Made by a program: the position numbers and the translations under genes | NCBI GenBank assembly: GCA_017308595.1 | Contig: JAFKER010000009.1 | Location: 1 to 64,000 of the forward strand | Source of the DNA: Afipia sp. | GTDB lineage: Bacteria; Pseudomonadota; Alphaproteobacteria; Rhizobiales; Xanthobacteraceae | Direction of reading: 5' to 3' | DNA: 64,000 nucleotides | In this document: positions 36,898-46,870 of the stretch, one piece after another | How positions within the stretch are numbered: position 1 is the first letter of the stretch | Layout: each line of letters begins with the position of its first letter | The notes under the pieces: model-generated | Database searches by the model: none | What the model was told of the DNA's origin: nothing | What the model saw: only the letters and a program-made list of their open reading frames with translations

Positions 36898-37890
36898 ATG
36901 CGCCTCCTGCCCGCCCTTTCCGCACTTACGCTGACGATCGCATCTGCGCTGGCCCCTGCTGCTGCGGCGGGACGAATCGGAGGCGACAATGCCTTCTCGT
37001 TCGTGGCGCTCGGCGACATGCCTTATAACGTGCCGGAGGACTATACGAAGTTCGACCGGCTGATTGCGGCGGTGAACACACTCAAACCCGCCTTCACCCT
37101 GCATATGGGTGATATCAAATCCGGCAGCCTGCCTTGCAGCGATGAAGTGCTGAAGAAGAGCTACGACCAGATTCAGACTTTTCAGGGCGCGCTGGTCTAC
37201 ACCATCGGTGACAACGAATGGCTCGATTGCCATCGCAAGGCGGCGGGCGGCTACAATCCCCGCGAGCGTCTCGCAAAGCTGCGCGAGATGTTTTTTGCAA
37301 ACCCCGAAAAATCTCTCGGCCAGACCCCGCTCGGAGTGGAGAGTCAGGCGAAGCTGATGCCGGAGTTCTCAACCTATGTGGAGAATACGCGCTTCAGCAA
37401 AAACGGCGTGGTCTTCTTCACCGCGCATGTGCCGGGTTCGAACAATGGTTTCGAGGCACAAGACCTTGAAGGCGTCAAAGAGTTCTTCGCGCGCGACAAG
37501 GCCAATATCGCCTGGATCAACGCCACCTTCGCCAAGGCAAAGGCCGACGGCGCGAAGGCAATCGTGATGTTCGTGCAGGCAGAATTCGACGAGTCGCGTT
37601 TCCAGAACGGCGCGATGCCGCGCCAGTCCGGCTTTACCAATACACTTGACGCGATCGAGGCCGGTGCAAGATCATTCGGCAAGCCCGTGCTCCTGATCCA
37701 CGGCGACGAGCACTATTTCTCGATCGCCCCCTTGCGCAACAGCAAGGGCAAGCCCATCCCCGGCGTCAACAAGCTGATGGTTTACGGCGATACGCTTGTT
37801 CACGCGGTACGCGTGCTGGTCGATCCCGACAGCAGCAATGTGTTCGGCTTCGTGCCGCTGATCGTGCCCGAGAACGGAATGGGGAAATAG
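36898..37890 (+). CDS. Secreted calcineurin-like metallophosphoesterase
   Basis: A 330-residue protein with a signal peptide (residues 1-24, ending APAAAA). The metal-binding motifs of the superfamily appear in order: GDMPY, HMGDIKSG, GDNEW, and GDEHYF near the end; the middle GH motif is replaced by VMFVQAEFDE, so one metal ligand may differ. ATG 36898 is preferred to TTG 36883 because AAGGA (36886-36890) is seven bases upstream. Substrate unknown; periplasmic phosphoester cleavage is the likely activity. Confidence 0.78.
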   Translation: MRLLPALSALTLTIASALAPAAAAGRIGGDNAFSFVALGDMPYNVPEDYTKFDRLIAAVNTLKPAFTLHMGDIKSGSLPCSDEVLKKSYDQIQTFQGALVYTIGDNEWLDCHRKAAGGYNPRERLAKLREMFFANPEKSLGQTPLGVESQAKLMPEFSTYVENTRFSKNGVVFFTAHVPGSNNGFEAQDLEGVKEFFARDKANIAWINATFAKAKADGAKAIVMFVQAEFDESRFQNGAMPRQSGFTNTLDAIEAGARSFGKPVLLIHGDEHYFSIAPLRNSKGKPIPGVNKLMVYGDTLVHAVRVLVDPDSSNVFGFVPLIVPENGMGK

Positions 37891-37894
37891 GGCT

Positions 37895-37979
37895 CGTCAT
37901 TGCAAGCGCAGCGAAGCAATCTGTCATCTGCCTGTGAGGAAAGATGGATTGCCTCGTCGCCATGCTCCTCGCAATGACA
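37895..37979. repeat. Intergenic palindromic element R8 (class D)
   Basis: Starts GTCATTGCAAGCGCAGCGAAGCAATC and ends GATTGCCTCGTCGCCATGCTCCTCGCAATGAC; outer GTCATTGC/GCAATGAC are exact complements. Shares the right arm with R7. Between convergent genes. Confidence 0.82.
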
Positions 37980-37999
37980 AAGCCTCTGCGCTTCAGCCC

Positions 38000-38305
38000 T
38001 TACGGCTGTTCGCCGTCATAACCTTCGATGATGATGATCTCACCGTTGGAATGCGGCGCGCGCGCCTTGACCAAAGCCTGATATTCCGGTGACTTGTAGC
38101 AGGCGAGCGCCGTCGCATAATCCTTGAACTCGATCACGACATTTCGCGAACGCGCCGGACCTTCGTGGGCTTCATGGGTGCCCCCGCGCACCAGAAACTT
38201 CGCGCCGTACTTCTTGAACACCGCACCGTTGTGCGCCACGTAATCCCGCTTGTAACCATCGAGGTCGTGCACATCCATCCGCGCTACCCAGTAACCCTTG
38301 GCCAT
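38000..38305 (-). CDS. DUF1330 family protein
   Basis: A 101-residue ferredoxin-like-fold protein related to dimeric alpha-beta barrel proteins: GYWVARMDVHDLDGYKRDYVAHN at the start and RNVVIEFKDYATALACYKSPEYQ are the standard family segments. Function unknown. It is 18 bases downstream of pyrF on the same strand and probably co-transcribed. Confidence 0.87.
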   Translation of the reverse strand: MAKGYWVARMDVHDLDGYKRDYVAHNGAVFKKYGAKFLVRGGTHEAHEGPARSRNVVIEFKDYATALACYKSPEYQALVKARAPHSNGEIIIIEGYDGEQP

Positions 38306-38323
38306 TTTCTTCTCCCTTTTTGA

Positions 38324-39031
38324 CTAGCCGCCTGCTTCAACAATCTCTGCGACAATGCTGTCCGCTGCCGCTTTCGGGTCCGCCGCTTCTACGACCGGAC
38401 GGCCGACCACGAGATAATTAGCGCCTGCCGCAATCGCGCGGCCAGGTGTCATGACCCGCTTCTGGTCGCCCACCGCCGCGCCAGCAGGGCGAATGCCCGG
38501 TGTCACCAGCGCCATTTGCGGGCCGACAATGCCGCGCACGGCGGCAGCTTCCTCGCCGGAACATACCAGACCGTCGACGCCGAGCGCCTGCGCCTGCAGC
38601 GCGCGTGCTTCCACCATTTCCGATACACTGAGGCGATAGCCAGCCGCGTGCAGATCGTCCTCGTCGTAGGACGTCAGCACGGTGACTGCGAGAATCTTCA
38701 GCGACGATCCGCGCGCCTCCACCGCCGCTTTCATCGTTTGCGGATAGGCATGCACGGTGGCGAAGGTCGCCCCTAACTTTGCAATGCTTTCGATTCCTTT
38801 CGCGACAGTATTGCCGATGTCGTGCAGCTTGAGATCGACGAACACTTTCTTGCCGCGTTCGGCCAGCTTCGGCACCAGCGCAAGGCCCCCGGCGTAGCCG
38901 AGCTGATAGCCGATCTTGTAGAAGCTCACGCTGTCGCCGAGCCGCGCGATCAGTGCCTCTGCGGCCTCCACGCTGGAGAGATCGAGCGCGACGATCAGCC
39001 GGTCGCGCGAGTCAATGTGTGCTGGCTTCAT
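38324..39031 (-). CDS. pyrF: Orotidine 5'-phosphate decarboxylase
   Basis: A 235-residue TIM-barrel enzyme that makes UMP, the last step of pyrimidine synthesis. The catalytic Asp-Lys-Asp array is in [14 protein letters not shown], and the phosphate-binding end has TPGIRPAG. Length normal. In tandem with the FMN reductase gene (6-base gap) and DUF1330. Confidence 0.96.
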   Translation of the reverse strand: MKPAHIDSRDRLIVALDLSSVEAAEALIARLGDSVSFYKIGYQLGYAGGLALVPKLAERGKKVFVDLKLHDIGNTVAKGIESIAKLGATFATVHAYPQTMKAAVEARGSSLKILAVTVLTSYDEDDLHAAGYRLSVSEMVEARALQAQALGVDGLVCSGEEAAAVRGIVGPQMALVTPGIRPAGAAVGDQKRVMTPGRAIAAGANYLVVGRPVVEAADPKAAADSIVAEIVEAGG

Positions 39032-39037
39032 GGTTTC

Positions 39038-39619
39038 TCACGTCATTTGCTGGGCGACGTCGATCAACTGGCGCAGCGTTCCGCGCAGCAGCTCGGCATC
39101 GGCCGGATTTTTCAGGCGATCCATTTCATCGAACGCCTGATCGGCGAACGACAGTCCCATCTGTTTCGGAATCACCGTCGCGCCGCAGCCCAGCGCCAGG
39201 ATCTGGCGTAGCGCCATCAGCACGCGAAGCCCGCCGAATTTGCCATCCGATGCGGCACCGATGGCGAAAGCACGCTCGCGAAATACCTGACCGAATGTCT
39301 CGTTGCGGTCGCGCACCCGCGTCACCCAGTCGATCGCGTTCTTCAAAAGCGGCGGCACCGACGAATTGTATTCCGGGCTGACGATGAAGACACCGTGATG
39401 CGCGCCGATCATCCGCTTGAGGTTTACCGCATTGGCAGGCACGCCGGATTTCGCTTCAAGATCGCCATCGTAAATCGGCAGCGGATAGTCGCCGAGCGAG
39501 ATCAGCGTGACATCGACATCGAGCAGCGCCAGCTCCTTGACGGCTACGGCAGCCAGCCGCGCATTGATCGAACCAGTGCGGATCGAGCCGGGAATGACGA
39601 GGATTTTCAGTGCAGGCAT
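39038..39619 (-). CDS. NADPH-dependent FMN reductase (chromate/quinone reductase type)
   Basis: A 193-residue flavodoxin-fold enzyme. FMN-binding GSIRTGSINARLA near the N-terminus and the family signature SPEYNSSVPPLLKNAIDWVTR in the middle identify the NAD(P)H-dependent reductase family (ChrR/YieF-like). Likely a soluble quinone reductase giving oxidative-stress protection; substrate not determined. First of a three-gene unit with pyrF. Confidence 0.9.
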   Translation of the reverse strand: MPALKILVIPGSIRTGSINARLAAVAVKELALLDVDVTLISLGDYPLPIYDGDLEAKSGVPANAVNLKRMIGAHHGVFIVSPEYNSSVPPLLKNAIDWVTRVRDRNETFGQVFRERAFAIGAASDGKFGGLRVLMALRQILALGCGATVIPKQMGLSFADQAFDEMDRLKNPADAELLRGTLRQLIDVAQQMT

Positions 39620-39667
39620 AGGGTCAGAACTAGAGCGTTTTCCCGAGAAGGGAAAGCCGGTTCGTGC

Positions 39668-40267
39668 CTAGCCCTTGCGATAGACCCAGACGCGCGCGGG
39701 CGGCAGGTTCATCCAGATCCGTTCCGAAGCCTGGGTATGAACGCCGGGCAGGGATTTCGGGATCGGCGGCGCCACCGAGTAGGTGAACTGGATGAAGGGC
39801 GCGCCGGCTTCCATCTTCTGGAACGCATCGCGCATCAGCTTGACGCGGACCAGCATCGGCTTGGTGACCAGCGGCAGGCCGGACACCATCGCGGCGGCGG
39901 GCTCTTTCCAGTCCGCCAGCGTCTGGTCGAGATTGTAGGCATCACCCTGGATCACGGTCGCCTGCGGGTAGCGCTCGCGCAGCAGGGCGCAGAAACCGGG
40001 ATCGTATTCCACCAGCACGAGGCGCTTCTCAGCCACGCCATGGGCGATCAGCGCATCGGTGATCGCGCCGGTGCCGGGGCCAAGCTCAATAACGGGGCCA
40101 TCGGAATGGGGATCGACGTAACGGGCAACCGTGCGCGCCAGCACCTTGCTGGAGGGCATGACCGCGCCCATGTGCAGCGGTTTTTCAATCCAGGAGCGGA
40201 GAAAACGGACCTCATCATCGAGACGAAGCGGCTTTTTCAACGCACGCACAGTGGACTGGGGAGCCAT
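39668..40267 (-). CDS. pmtA: Phospholipid N-methyltransferase (PmtA-like)
   Basis: A 199-residue class I SAM-dependent methyltransferase with ELGPGTGAITDAL as the SAM loop and the membrane-facing SWIEKPLHMGAVMPSS start typical of Sinorhizobium/Rhodobacter-type PmtA, which methylates phosphatidylethanolamine toward phosphatidylcholine. rRNA dimethylases share the fold but have different N-termini. It lies 107 bases downstream of dnaJ on the same strand. Confidence 0.85.
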   Translation of the reverse strand: MAPQSTVRALKKPLRLDDEVRFLRSWIEKPLHMGAVMPSSKVLARTVARYVDPHSDGPVIELGPGTGAITDALIAHGVAEKRLVLVEYDPGFCALLRERYPQATVIQGDAYNLDQTLADWKEPAAAMVSGLPLVTKPMLVRVKLMRDAFQKMEAGAPFIQFTYSVAPPIPKSLPGVHTQASERIWMNLPPARVWVYRKG

Positions 40268-40374
40268 GATACTTCCAACGGAGCCCAGGACGGGCGAGAC
40301 GTCAAATTTCCTTCACAATGGGGTACCGACGCAAGCGAAAAGCGTCAAGAACGCGTCGCAGGACGCGCTTAGGG

Positions 40375-41508
40375 CTAATTGGCACGGGTACCGAAGAAGT
40401 CCTTGACCATCTTGAAGAAACCGGCCGCTTCAGGCTGCGTGTCGCCGGACGACAGCTTTTCGAACTCCGCCAGCAGTTCTTTCTGCTTTTTCGTGAGATT
40501 CTGCGGTGTTTCGACCACGACCTGCACATACATGTCGCCCGTCTGCCGGGAACGCAACACAGGCATGCCTTTGCCCGCCACACGGAAGCGGCGGCCGGAC
40601 TGGGTGCCCGAAGGCACTTTCACCTTGGTTTTCGCCTGATCGATGGTCGGCACTTCGAACTCGCCGCCCATGGCCGCCGTGACCATTGAAACCGGCACGC
40701 GGCAATGCAGATCGGCACCGTCGCGCTGGAAGAACTTGTGCGCGGTCAGCGACAGGAAAATGTAGAGATCGCCTGCGGGACCGCCCTGCACGCCCGCCTC
40801 GCCCTCGCCGGCAAGACGGATACGGGTGCCGTCCTCGACGCCCGCCGGAATGTTGACCGACAACGTGCGCTCTTTCTGTACGCGGCCCTGGCCGGCGCAG
40901 GACGCGCACGGGGTTTCGATCATCTGGCCGCGGCCTTGACAGCCGGGGCAGGTGCGCTCGAGCGTGAAGAAGCCCTGCGCCTGACGGACACGGCCCGCGC
41001 CGCCGCACATCGAGCAGGCCTTCGGCTTGGTGCCGGCCTTGGCGCCGGTGCCGGAGCAGGTTTCACAGGTCACCGCGACGGGAATGTTGATCTGCGCGGT
41101 CTTGCCGGTGAACGCTTCCTCCAGCGAAATTTCCATGTTGTAGCGCAGGTCCGCGCCGCGCTCGCGGCCGCCACGGCCGCCGCGCTGTCCGGCCATGCCG
41201 AACAGGTCCTCGAAAATATCGGAGAAGGATGAGGCGAAGCCCGCGCCGAAGCCATGGCCGCCGCCCATGCCGCCATTGCCCTGTTCGAAGGCAGCATGAC
41301 CGAAGCGGTCATAGGCGGCGCGCTTCTGGCCGTCCTTGAGAACCTCGTAGGCCTCGTTGATTTCCTTGAAACGAATCTCGCTGGTCTTGTCGCCCGGATT
41401 CTTGTCCGGGTGCCATTTCATCGCGAGCTTGCGAAAGGCGGTCTTGAGGCCGGCGTCGTCGATCGTGCGCTCGACTTCCAGCGTCTCGTAATAACAGGCC
41501 TTAGACAT
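40375..41508 (-). CDS. dnaJ: Chaperone protein DnaJ
   Basis: A 377-residue class I J-protein that stimulates DnaK. The J domain has WHPDKNPGD (HPD motif), followed by a Gly/Phe region (about 75-110, [13 protein letters not shown]) and four zinc-binding CxxCxGxG repeats (about 145-220, starting CETCSGTG), then the substrate-binding C-terminal domains. Lies 85 bases after dnaK. Confidence 0.97.
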   Translation of the reverse strand: MSKACYYETLEVERTIDDAGLKTAFRKLAMKWHPDKNPGDKTSEIRFKEINEAYEVLKDGQKRAAYDRFGHAAFEQGNGGMGGGHGFGAGFASSFSDIFEDLFGMAGQRGGRGGRERGADLRYNMEISLEEAFTGKTAQINIPVAVTCETCSGTGAKAGTKPKACSMCGGAGRVRQAQGFFTLERTCPGCQGRGQMIETPCASCAGQGRVQKERTLSVNIPAGVEDGTRIRLAGEGEAGVQGGPAGDLYIFLSLTAHKFFQRDGADLHCRVPVSMVTAAMGGEFEVPTIDQAKTKVKVPSGTQSGRRFRVAGKGMPVLRSRQTGDMYVQVVVETPQNLTKKQKELLAEFEKLSSGDTQPEAAGFFKMVKDFFGTRAN

Positions 41509-41551
41509 GGCTGATCTGGGTCATGCGAGTCTGGATGAATGTTGGTTCGCC

Positions 41552-41585
41552 GCGAAAAGCCTCCCCATGACGGGGAGGCTTTCGC
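41552..41585 (-). terminator. Hairpin between dnaK and dnaJ
   Basis: AAAGCCTCCCC (41556-41566) and GGGGAGGCTTT (41572-41582) form an 11-bp stem, extended by GCG/CGC past one bulged A. On the minus strand it ends in CTTTTCGCGG. It may lower dnaJ expression relative to dnaK. Confidence 0.6.
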
Positions 41586-41593
41586 TTATGCGG

Positions 41594-43495
41594 TTACGCG
41601 GACTTCTTGCCGCTCTTATCGTCGTCGACTTCCGTAAACTCGGCGTCAACGACATCGTCCTTCGCAGCATCCTTGGCGGCATCCGCCTCAGCCTGCTGCG
41701 TGTACATCGCTTCGCCCAGCTTCATGGAAGCCTGCGCCAGCGTATTGGTCTTGGTCTTGATGGCTTCGGCGTCGTCGCCCTTCAAGGCTTCCTTCAGATC
41801 GGCCAGCGCATCCTCGATGGCCTTGCGCTCGGGCTCGCCGACCTTCGATCCATGCTCGGTGAGCGCCTTCTCGGTGGAATGCACCAGCGCGTCGGCATGG
41901 TTCTTGGCATCGACCGCCTCGCGGCGCTTCTTGTCCTCGGCCGCATTGACCTCGGCATCCTTGACCATCTTCTCGATGTCGCTGTCGGACAGTCCACCGG
42001 ACGCCTGAATGCGAATCTGCTGTTCCTTGTTGGTCGCCTTGTCCTTCGCCGACACGTTGACAATGCCGTTGGCGTCGATGTCGAACGTGACCTCGATCTG
42101 CGGCATGCCGCGCGGCGCCGGAGGAATGCCCATCAGATCGAACTGACCGAGCATCTTGTTGTCGGCCGCCATCTCGCGTTCACCCTGGAACACGCGAATG
42201 GTGACCGCGCCCTGGTTGTCCTCGGCGGTCGAGAACACCTGGCTTTTCTTGGTCGGGATCGTGGTGTTGCGCTCGATGATGCGCGTGAACACGCCACCCA
42301 GCGTTTCGATGCCGAGCGAGAGCGGGGTCACGTCGAGCAGCAGCACGTCCTTGACGTCGCCCTGCAGCACGCCGGCCTGAATCGCAGCGCCAATGGCGAC
42401 GACTTCGTCCGGGTTGACGCCCTTGTGCGGCTCCTTACCAAAGAGCTGCTTCACGATTTCCTGCACCTTCGGCATGCGCGACATGCCGCCGACCAGAACA
42501 ACCTCGTTGATTTCGGCAGCCGAAAGACCCGCGTCCTTCAGCGCCTTGCGGCAAGGCTCGACCGTCTTCTGGATCAGATCGTCCACCAGCGCTTCGAACT
42601 TGGCGCGGGTGAGCTTCATGGTCAGGTGCTTCGGACCCGAAGCATCCGCTGTGATGAACGGCAGGTTGATTTCGGTCTGCGTGGTGGACGACAGCTCGAT
42701 CTTGGCTTTTTCAGCGGCCTCCTTCAGGCGCTGCAACGCAAGCTTGTCGTTGCGCAGGTTGATGCCCTGCTCCTTCTGGAATTCGTCGGCCAGATAGCCA
42801 ACAAGGCGCATGTCGAAATCTTCGCCGCCGAGGAAGGTGTCGCCGTTGGTGGACTTCACCTCGAACACGCCGTCACCGATTTCAAGGATCGACACGTCGA
42901 ACGTGCCGCCGCCAAGATCGTACACCGCGATGGTGCCGTTCTTGGTCTTGTCGAGGCCGTAGGCCAGCGCGGCCGCGGTCGGCTCGTTGATGATGCGCAG
43001 GACTTCAAGACCTGCGATCTTGCCGGCATCCTTGGTGGCCTGACGCTGGGCGTCATTGAAGTAGGCCGGAACGGTGATGACCGCCTGATCGACCTTCTGG
43101 CCGAGATGAGCTTCGGCGGTTTCCTTCATCTTCTGCAGAATGAAAGCGGAGACCTGCGACGGCGAATAGCTCTGCCCGTCGGACTCGACCCAGGCGTCGC
43201 CGTTGGAAGCCTTCACGATCTTGTAGGGGACAAGCTTCTTGTCCTTTTCGACCGTCGGGTCGTCGTAGCGGCGGCCAATGAGGCGCTTGACGGCGAAAAT
43301 GGTATTTTCCGGATTGGTAACAGCCTGGCGCTTGGCCGGCTGACCGATGAGGCGCTCGCCGTCATCGGTGAAGGCAACGATGGACGGGGTCGTCCGCATG
43401 CCTTCGGCATTCTCGATAACTTTCGGTGATTTTCCGTCCATCACGGCGACGCACGAATTCGTGGTGCCGAGATCGATCCCAATGACCTTTCCCAT
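41594..43495 (-). CDS. dnaK: Chaperone protein DnaK (Hsp70)
   Basis: A 633-residue ATP-driven chaperone. [17 protein letters not shown] starts the ATPase domain, [16 protein letters not shown] is the phosphate-binding region, and the substrate-binding domain contains [14 protein letters not shown]. The C-terminus is the acidic lid tail. ATG 43495 gives the universal N-terminus; the open frame extends upstream without sense. A RpoH-type promoter lies about 100 bases upstream. Confidence 0.98.
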   Translation of the reverse strand: MGKVIGIDLGTTNSCVAVMDGKSPKVIENAEGMRTTPSIVAFTDDGERLIGQPAKRQAVTNPENTIFAVKRLIGRRYDDPTVEKDKKLVPYKIVKASNGDAWVESDGQSYSPSQVSAFILQKMKETAEAHLGQKVDQAVITVPAYFNDAQRQATKDAGKIAGLEVLRIINEPTAAALAYGLDKTKNGTIAVYDLGGGTFDVSILEIGDGVFEVKSTNGDTFLGGEDFDMRLVGYLADEFQKEQGINLRNDKLALQRLKEAAEKAKIELSSTTQTEINLPFITADASGPKHLTMKLTRAKFEALVDDLIQKTVEPCRKALKDAGLSAAEINEVVLVGGMSRMPKVQEIVKQLFGKEPHKGVNPDEVVAIGAAIQAGVLQGDVKDVLLLDVTPLSLGIETLGGVFTRIIERNTTIPTKKSQVFSTAEDNQGAVTIRVFQGEREMAADNKMLGQFDLMGIPPAPRGMPQIEVTFDIDANGIVNVSAKDKATNKEQQIRIQASGGLSDSDIEKMVKDAEVNAAEDKKRREAVDAKNHADALVHSTEKALTEHGSKVGEPERKAIEDALADLKEALKGDDAEAIKTKTNTLAQASMKLGEAMYTQQAEADAAKDAAKDDVVDAEFTEVDDDKSGKKSA

Positions 43496-43831
43496 GGTCT
43501 TTTCGTCCTTCCTTTTGCGGCAGGTTGGCCGGGCCCTGTCGGCGCACCAATCCCAACCCCCAGATATCAAATGTTCGCGACGTCGCGACGCTTCGCCTCA
43601 TATAGGAGGGGGGTATGGGCCTGCAAGGACCAGCCCTTGTAAACAGCAGGGAAAATAGAATTTTCCGCTCCCGACAAGCACCTCCGGCGGAGCCGTTAAT
43701 GCGTCAATTTGCAACGATTGGGGCCTTGATCTGTTAGCCCGGCGCAGAAACAGTCTGGCCTCGCACGGATCGGACCTCGCTCACCGGGGGCCGACCATTG
43801 AACGGCCTCAAAGCGACATCAGTCAGGGTTC
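43496..43831. other. Divergent gap between dnaK and the 43832 gene (336 bases)
   Basis: It holds the dnaK heat-shock promoter (separate entry) and about 95 bases of dnaK leader. The leader has a short AACATTTGATAT stretch but no hairpin masking the start that I can see, and no CIRCE repeat. The right half (43640-43831) shows nothing I can name apart from presumed promoter sequence for the plus-strand gene. Confidence 0.5.
43597..43627 (-). promoter_or_regulatory. RpoH promoter of dnaK
   Basis: On the minus strand CTTG (43624-43627), 17 bases, then CCTATATGAG (43597-43606) matches every specified position of the alphaproteobacterial RpoH consensus CTTG-N17-18-CYTATNTNNG. Confidence 0.8.
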
Positions 43832-44764
43832 ATGAAAACCATCGTCCGCGTTCTCGCCATTGCCTCTGTCATCGCCTCTTCCCCGGCTCTTGCCGCCGAC
43901 CCCGTGTTCCCCTCCGGGGCGCGCGTCGGCCTTGTGCCCGCCGAAGGACTTGCCGTGGCGAAGGAATTCCTGGGCTTTCAATCCGAGGACCAGAAGGTCA
44001 AGGTCGGGGTCGCGGAAATCCCCCCTGAGGCCTTCGCAACCGTCGAGACCGCCGTCAAGGAAGGCAAGCCGTCCCCCACCGGGGTCATGCCCGAGGCCTT
44101 CGAGACCGCCGCCGGCAAGGCCTTCATCACCTCGGACACCGGCAAGGACGGGACCACCACGGTGAAGATGTATTCGGTCATCATCGCAGGCGACAAATTC
44201 ACCGGCTACATCATTGCGCAGGCGCGCGAGGACGCCGCAAAGCCCATGTCCGATGAAGCGATGCGCAAGATGCTGGCATCGGCAAAGCTGCGCAATGAAG
44301 TTCCGACCGACGAGCAACTCAGCCTGATGCCGTTCAAGATCGGCGAACTCAGCAACTTCAAGACGGTTCGCACCCTCGCGCCGCGCTCATCGATTCTGCT
44401 GACCGACGGCACCGAAGACACCACGCTCGACGGCGCACCTTACATGGTGATCGGCCTCACCGCAGCGGGCCCGGAAAAGCCGGATGATCGCGGGCGCTTC
44501 GCGCAGCAGGCCGCTGCCGCCATTCCCGGAATCCGCAATGCGCGCATCACCTCGAATGAACCGATGCGCATCGACGGCACGCCGGGATACGAGACACGGA
44601 TCGATGCGGTCGCCGGCAAAGACGACACCCCGGTCACCGTGGTGCAATGGCTGAGATTCGGCGGCGGAACGTCGCTGCGGATTATCGCAAGCGCGACACG
44701 CGAGGATTGGCCGAAGGCATTTCCGCGTTTCCGTGCCGTGCGCGACGGCATTGATCCGCGCTAA
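43832..44764 (+). CDS. Secreted protein of unknown function beside dnaK
   Basis: A 310-residue protein with a clear signal peptide (residues 1-22, ending SPALAA). The mature part has two halves: residues about 25-150 (GARVGLVPAEGLAVAKEFLGFQ) and about 165-305, ending in a VVQWLRFGGGTSLRIIA strand and FPRFRAVRDGIDPR. I recognise no named family. It diverges from dnaK and converges on grpE, so it sits inside the chaperone cluster on the opposite strand. A periplasmic role is likely from the leader alone. Confidence 0.75.
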   Translation: MKTIVRVLAIASVIASSPALAADPVFPSGARVGLVPAEGLAVAKEFLGFQSEDQKVKVGVAEIPPEAFATVETAVKEGKPSPTGVMPEAFETAAGKAFITSDTGKDGTTTVKMYSVIIAGDKFTGYIIAQAREDAAKPMSDEAMRKMLASAKLRNEVPTDEQLSLMPFKIGELSNFKTVRTLAPRSSILLTDGTEDTTLDGAPYMVIGLTAAGPEKPDDRGRFAQQAAAAIPGIRNARITSNEPMRIDGTPGYETRIDAVAGKDDTPVTVVQWLRFGGGTSLRIIASATREDWPKAFPRFRAVRDGIDPR

Positions 44765-44773
44765 ACTGAAACG

Positions 44774-44886
44774 GCGTCATTTCGGGCACTCGCTGTTGCG
44801 AGCGAGCCCGGAATCTCGCGGTTGCTTGCGATGAACTCGTCAGGATTCCGGATCATCACGCAACGAGCGCGATGTCCGGAATGACG
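44774..44886. repeat. Intergenic palindromic element R5 (class B)
   Basis: Begins CGTCATTTCGGGCACTCGCTG and ends CGATGTCCGGAATGACG; inner GAGCCCGGAATCTCG and CAGGATTCCGGATC are complementary in part. Same plan as R3 and R4. Between convergent 43832 gene and grpE. Confidence 0.78.
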
Positions 44887-44903
44887 TTTCTTGATTGTTA
44901 GCT

Positions 44904-45509
44904 TTAGCTCTTTGCGCCGCCCTTGGAGACCGCGACCAGCGCCGGACGCAGCACGCGCTCGCCGATGGTGTAGCCGCCCTGCACGACCTGCACGACGGTG
45001 CCCGCAGGCACCGATGAATCCGGCACCTCGTACATCGCCTGATGGAAGTTCGGATTGAACTTCTCGCCGAGCGGATCGAGCTTCGAGACGCCGTTTTTCT
45101 CGAGTGCCTTGTGCAGCGACTTTTCAGTCAGTTCGACACCCTCGATCAGCCCCTTGAGACCGGCATCGGCGGCCTCGCGCGCTTCCGCTGAAACAGCATC
45201 CAGCGCGCGCTGCAGGTTGTCGGCAATGTCGAGCACGTCGCGCGCAAACGCCGTGATCCCGTATGTGCGCGCATCGGTCACTTCCTTCGCGGTGCGCTTG
45301 CGCAGATTCTCCATCTCCGCAAGCGTGCGCAGCATCCGGTCCTTGGCCTCGGCAACATCCTTGGTGAGCGCTTCGACGGAGCCTTCCTCCGGATCGTCAG
45401 GCATCACATAAGGCTTTGAGACCACAGGCTCCTTGTCATGCACGGAGTTCTGCGCCGCCTCCGGCGCCGCCCCGTCCTGCGGTTCCTTTTGCCCATTGGA
45501 ATTGGCCAT
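44904..45509 (-). CDS. grpE: GrpE nucleotide exchange factor
   Basis: A 201-residue dimeric partner of DnaK that releases ADP. The N-terminal 40 residues are disordered and acidic, a long helix (about 45-120, with [17 protein letters not shown]) mediates dimerisation, and the C-terminal beta domain has the conserved PNFHQAM and [21 protein letters not shown]. Lies 99 bases after hrcA on the same strand with its own candidate RpoH promoter. Confidence 0.96.
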   Translation of the reverse strand: MANSNGQKEPQDGAAPEAAQNSVHDKEPVVSKPYVMPDDPEEGSVEALTKDVAEAKDRMLRTLAEMENLRKRTAKEVTDARTYGITAFARDVLDIADNLQRALDAVSAEAREAADAGLKGLIEGVELTEKSLHKALEKNGVSKLDPLGEKFNPNFHQAMYEVPDSSVPAGTVVQVVQGGYTIGERVLRPALVAVSKGGAKS

Positions 45510-45570
45510 CGCTTACCCTTTTCAGCAAATCGTCTTCGTCAATGTCGGATTGTTTCGGTTGTTAGCCCGC

Positions 45571-45599
45571 ATATCGTGCTTTAAGCGCGGAAAATCAAG
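45571..45599 (-). promoter_or_regulatory. Candidate RpoH promoter of grpE
   Basis: On the minus strand CTTGATT (45593-45599), a 14-base spacer and CACGATAT (45571-45578) match the RpoH consensus at 5 of 7 and about 5 of 7 specified bases, 60 bases before the grpE start. Confidence 0.5.
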
Positions 45600-45608
45600 C
45601 GTGAAGCA

Positions 45609-46700
45609 CTATTTACCGACCAGCTGGCTGACGATCCGGGCTGCATAATCCACCATCGGAATGACCCGCGCATAATTCAGCCGCGTCGGACCGATCACCC
45701 CAAGCACGCCAACAATGTGCCCTGCGCCGTCACGATACGGCGCTATGATGGTCGAAGAGCCGGACAACGAAAACAGCTTGTTTTCCGAGCCGATGAAAAT
45801 GCGCACGCCGTCGGCGCGCTCGGCACGGCCGAGCAGATCAATCACACCCTTCTTGGCTTCGAGATCGTCGAACAGCAGACGCACGCGCTCGAGATCTTCC
45901 ATGGCGTGAAGATCTTCCAGCAGGTTGGCGTGACCGCGAACGATCAGCTGCCGCTCGTCGCTGGCGCCGCCAGACCAGCTTGCGATTCCTGCCGTGACAA
46001 CTTTCTGCGTCAACTGATCAAGCTCGCTGCGCCCGGCGGTCAGGGCGGCTTCGAGCTCACCGCGCGCCTCCGCAAGGGTGCGGCCGCGAATCCGCGCATT
46101 GAGAAAATTAGACGCCTCGGTCAGCGCCGATGACGGCACACCCGGCGGCAACGGCAGCACGCGGTTCTCGACCTGACCGTCTTCCGCCACCAGCACGACA
46201 AGAGCCTGCGTCGGCTCCAGCCGCACAAACTCGATATGCTTGAGCCGCACATTGGATTTTTGCGTCAGAACAACCGCAGCAGCGCGCGTGAGACCGGAGA
46301 GGCGCGTCAGCGCTTCGCTGAGCGCGGCTTCCACCGAGGGCGCACCGCCGACGGATTTCAGCTGATGCTCGATCGACTGCCGCTCCGGCTCCGACAAATC
46401 GCCGACCTGCATCAGCGCATCGACAAAAAAACGCAGCCCCAGTTCGGTCGGCAAGCGGCCCGCCGATGTATGCGGCGCGTAGATCAGCCCCAGTTGCTCG
46501 AGATCCGACATCACGTTGCGCACCGACGCAGGTGACAGCGGCATGGTGATCAGGCGCGAAATGTTACGCGAGCCGACCGGCTCGCCGGTGGCCAGATAAT
46601 TCTCGACGATTTGCCGAAAAATATCCCGCGACCGCTCGTTGAGCTGCGCCAGCCCGGCATTCGGCGTGATCAGATGACCTGTCGGCTCGTGGTGGGCCAA
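45609..46700 (-). CDS. hrcA: Heat-inducible transcription repressor HrcA
   Basis: A 363-residue repressor that binds CIRCE operators, usually upstream of groESL. A winged helix (about residues 15-85, [24 protein letters not shown]) leads to a GAF-like and dimerisation domain. The TTG at 46698-46700 is chosen because GGAG lies six bases upstream and it gives the family N-terminus (AHHEP); TTG 46712 is an alternative. No CIRCE copy is visible in this window, so its targets are elsewhere. Divergent from rph. Confidence 0.94.
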   Translation of the reverse strand: MAHHEPTGHLITPNAGLAQLNERSRDIFRQIVENYLATGEPVGSRNISRLITMPLSPASVRNVMSDLEQLGLIYAPHTSAGRLPTELGLRFFVDALMQVGDLSEPERQSIEHQLKSVGGAPSVEAALSEALTRLSGLTRAAAVVLTQKSNVRLKHIEFVRLEPTQALVVLVAEDGQVENRVLPLPPGVPSSALTEASNFLNARIRGRTLAEARGELEAALTAGRSELDQLTQKVVTAGIASWSGGASDERQLIVRGHANLLEDLHAMEDLERVRLLFDDLEAKKGVIDLLGRAERADGVRIFIGSENKLFSLSGSSTIIAPYRDGAGHIVGVLGVIGPTRLNYARVIPMVDYAARIVSQLVGK

Positions 46701-46870
46701 TTCGGGCTCCAAACGGGTTGTTCTTGCTACAATTGTCCATCGCGCGGCGTCATGACAAGCCGCATTCTTCCAACATCCTTATCTTCGCTCGATCTTCCCT
46801 TGCCGCTGCGGTCCCAACCCCCTAAAAGCAGCGCCAAATCAAGGTTTCCCGGAATTTCAGGAGGTTTTCC

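Noticed and set aside
41100-41300. GC-rich repeated GGC/GCC blocks suggesting a repeat array
   Set aside because: They encode the Gly/Phe-rich linker of DnaJ; no array.
41507-43429. 640-residue open frame on the plus strand
   Set aside because: Antisense shadow of dnaK, a well-known artefact in high-GC genomes.
46701-46870. CIRCE operator between hrcA and rph
   Set aside because: No TTAGCACTC-N9-GAGTGCTAA-like pair here or before dnaK or grpE.
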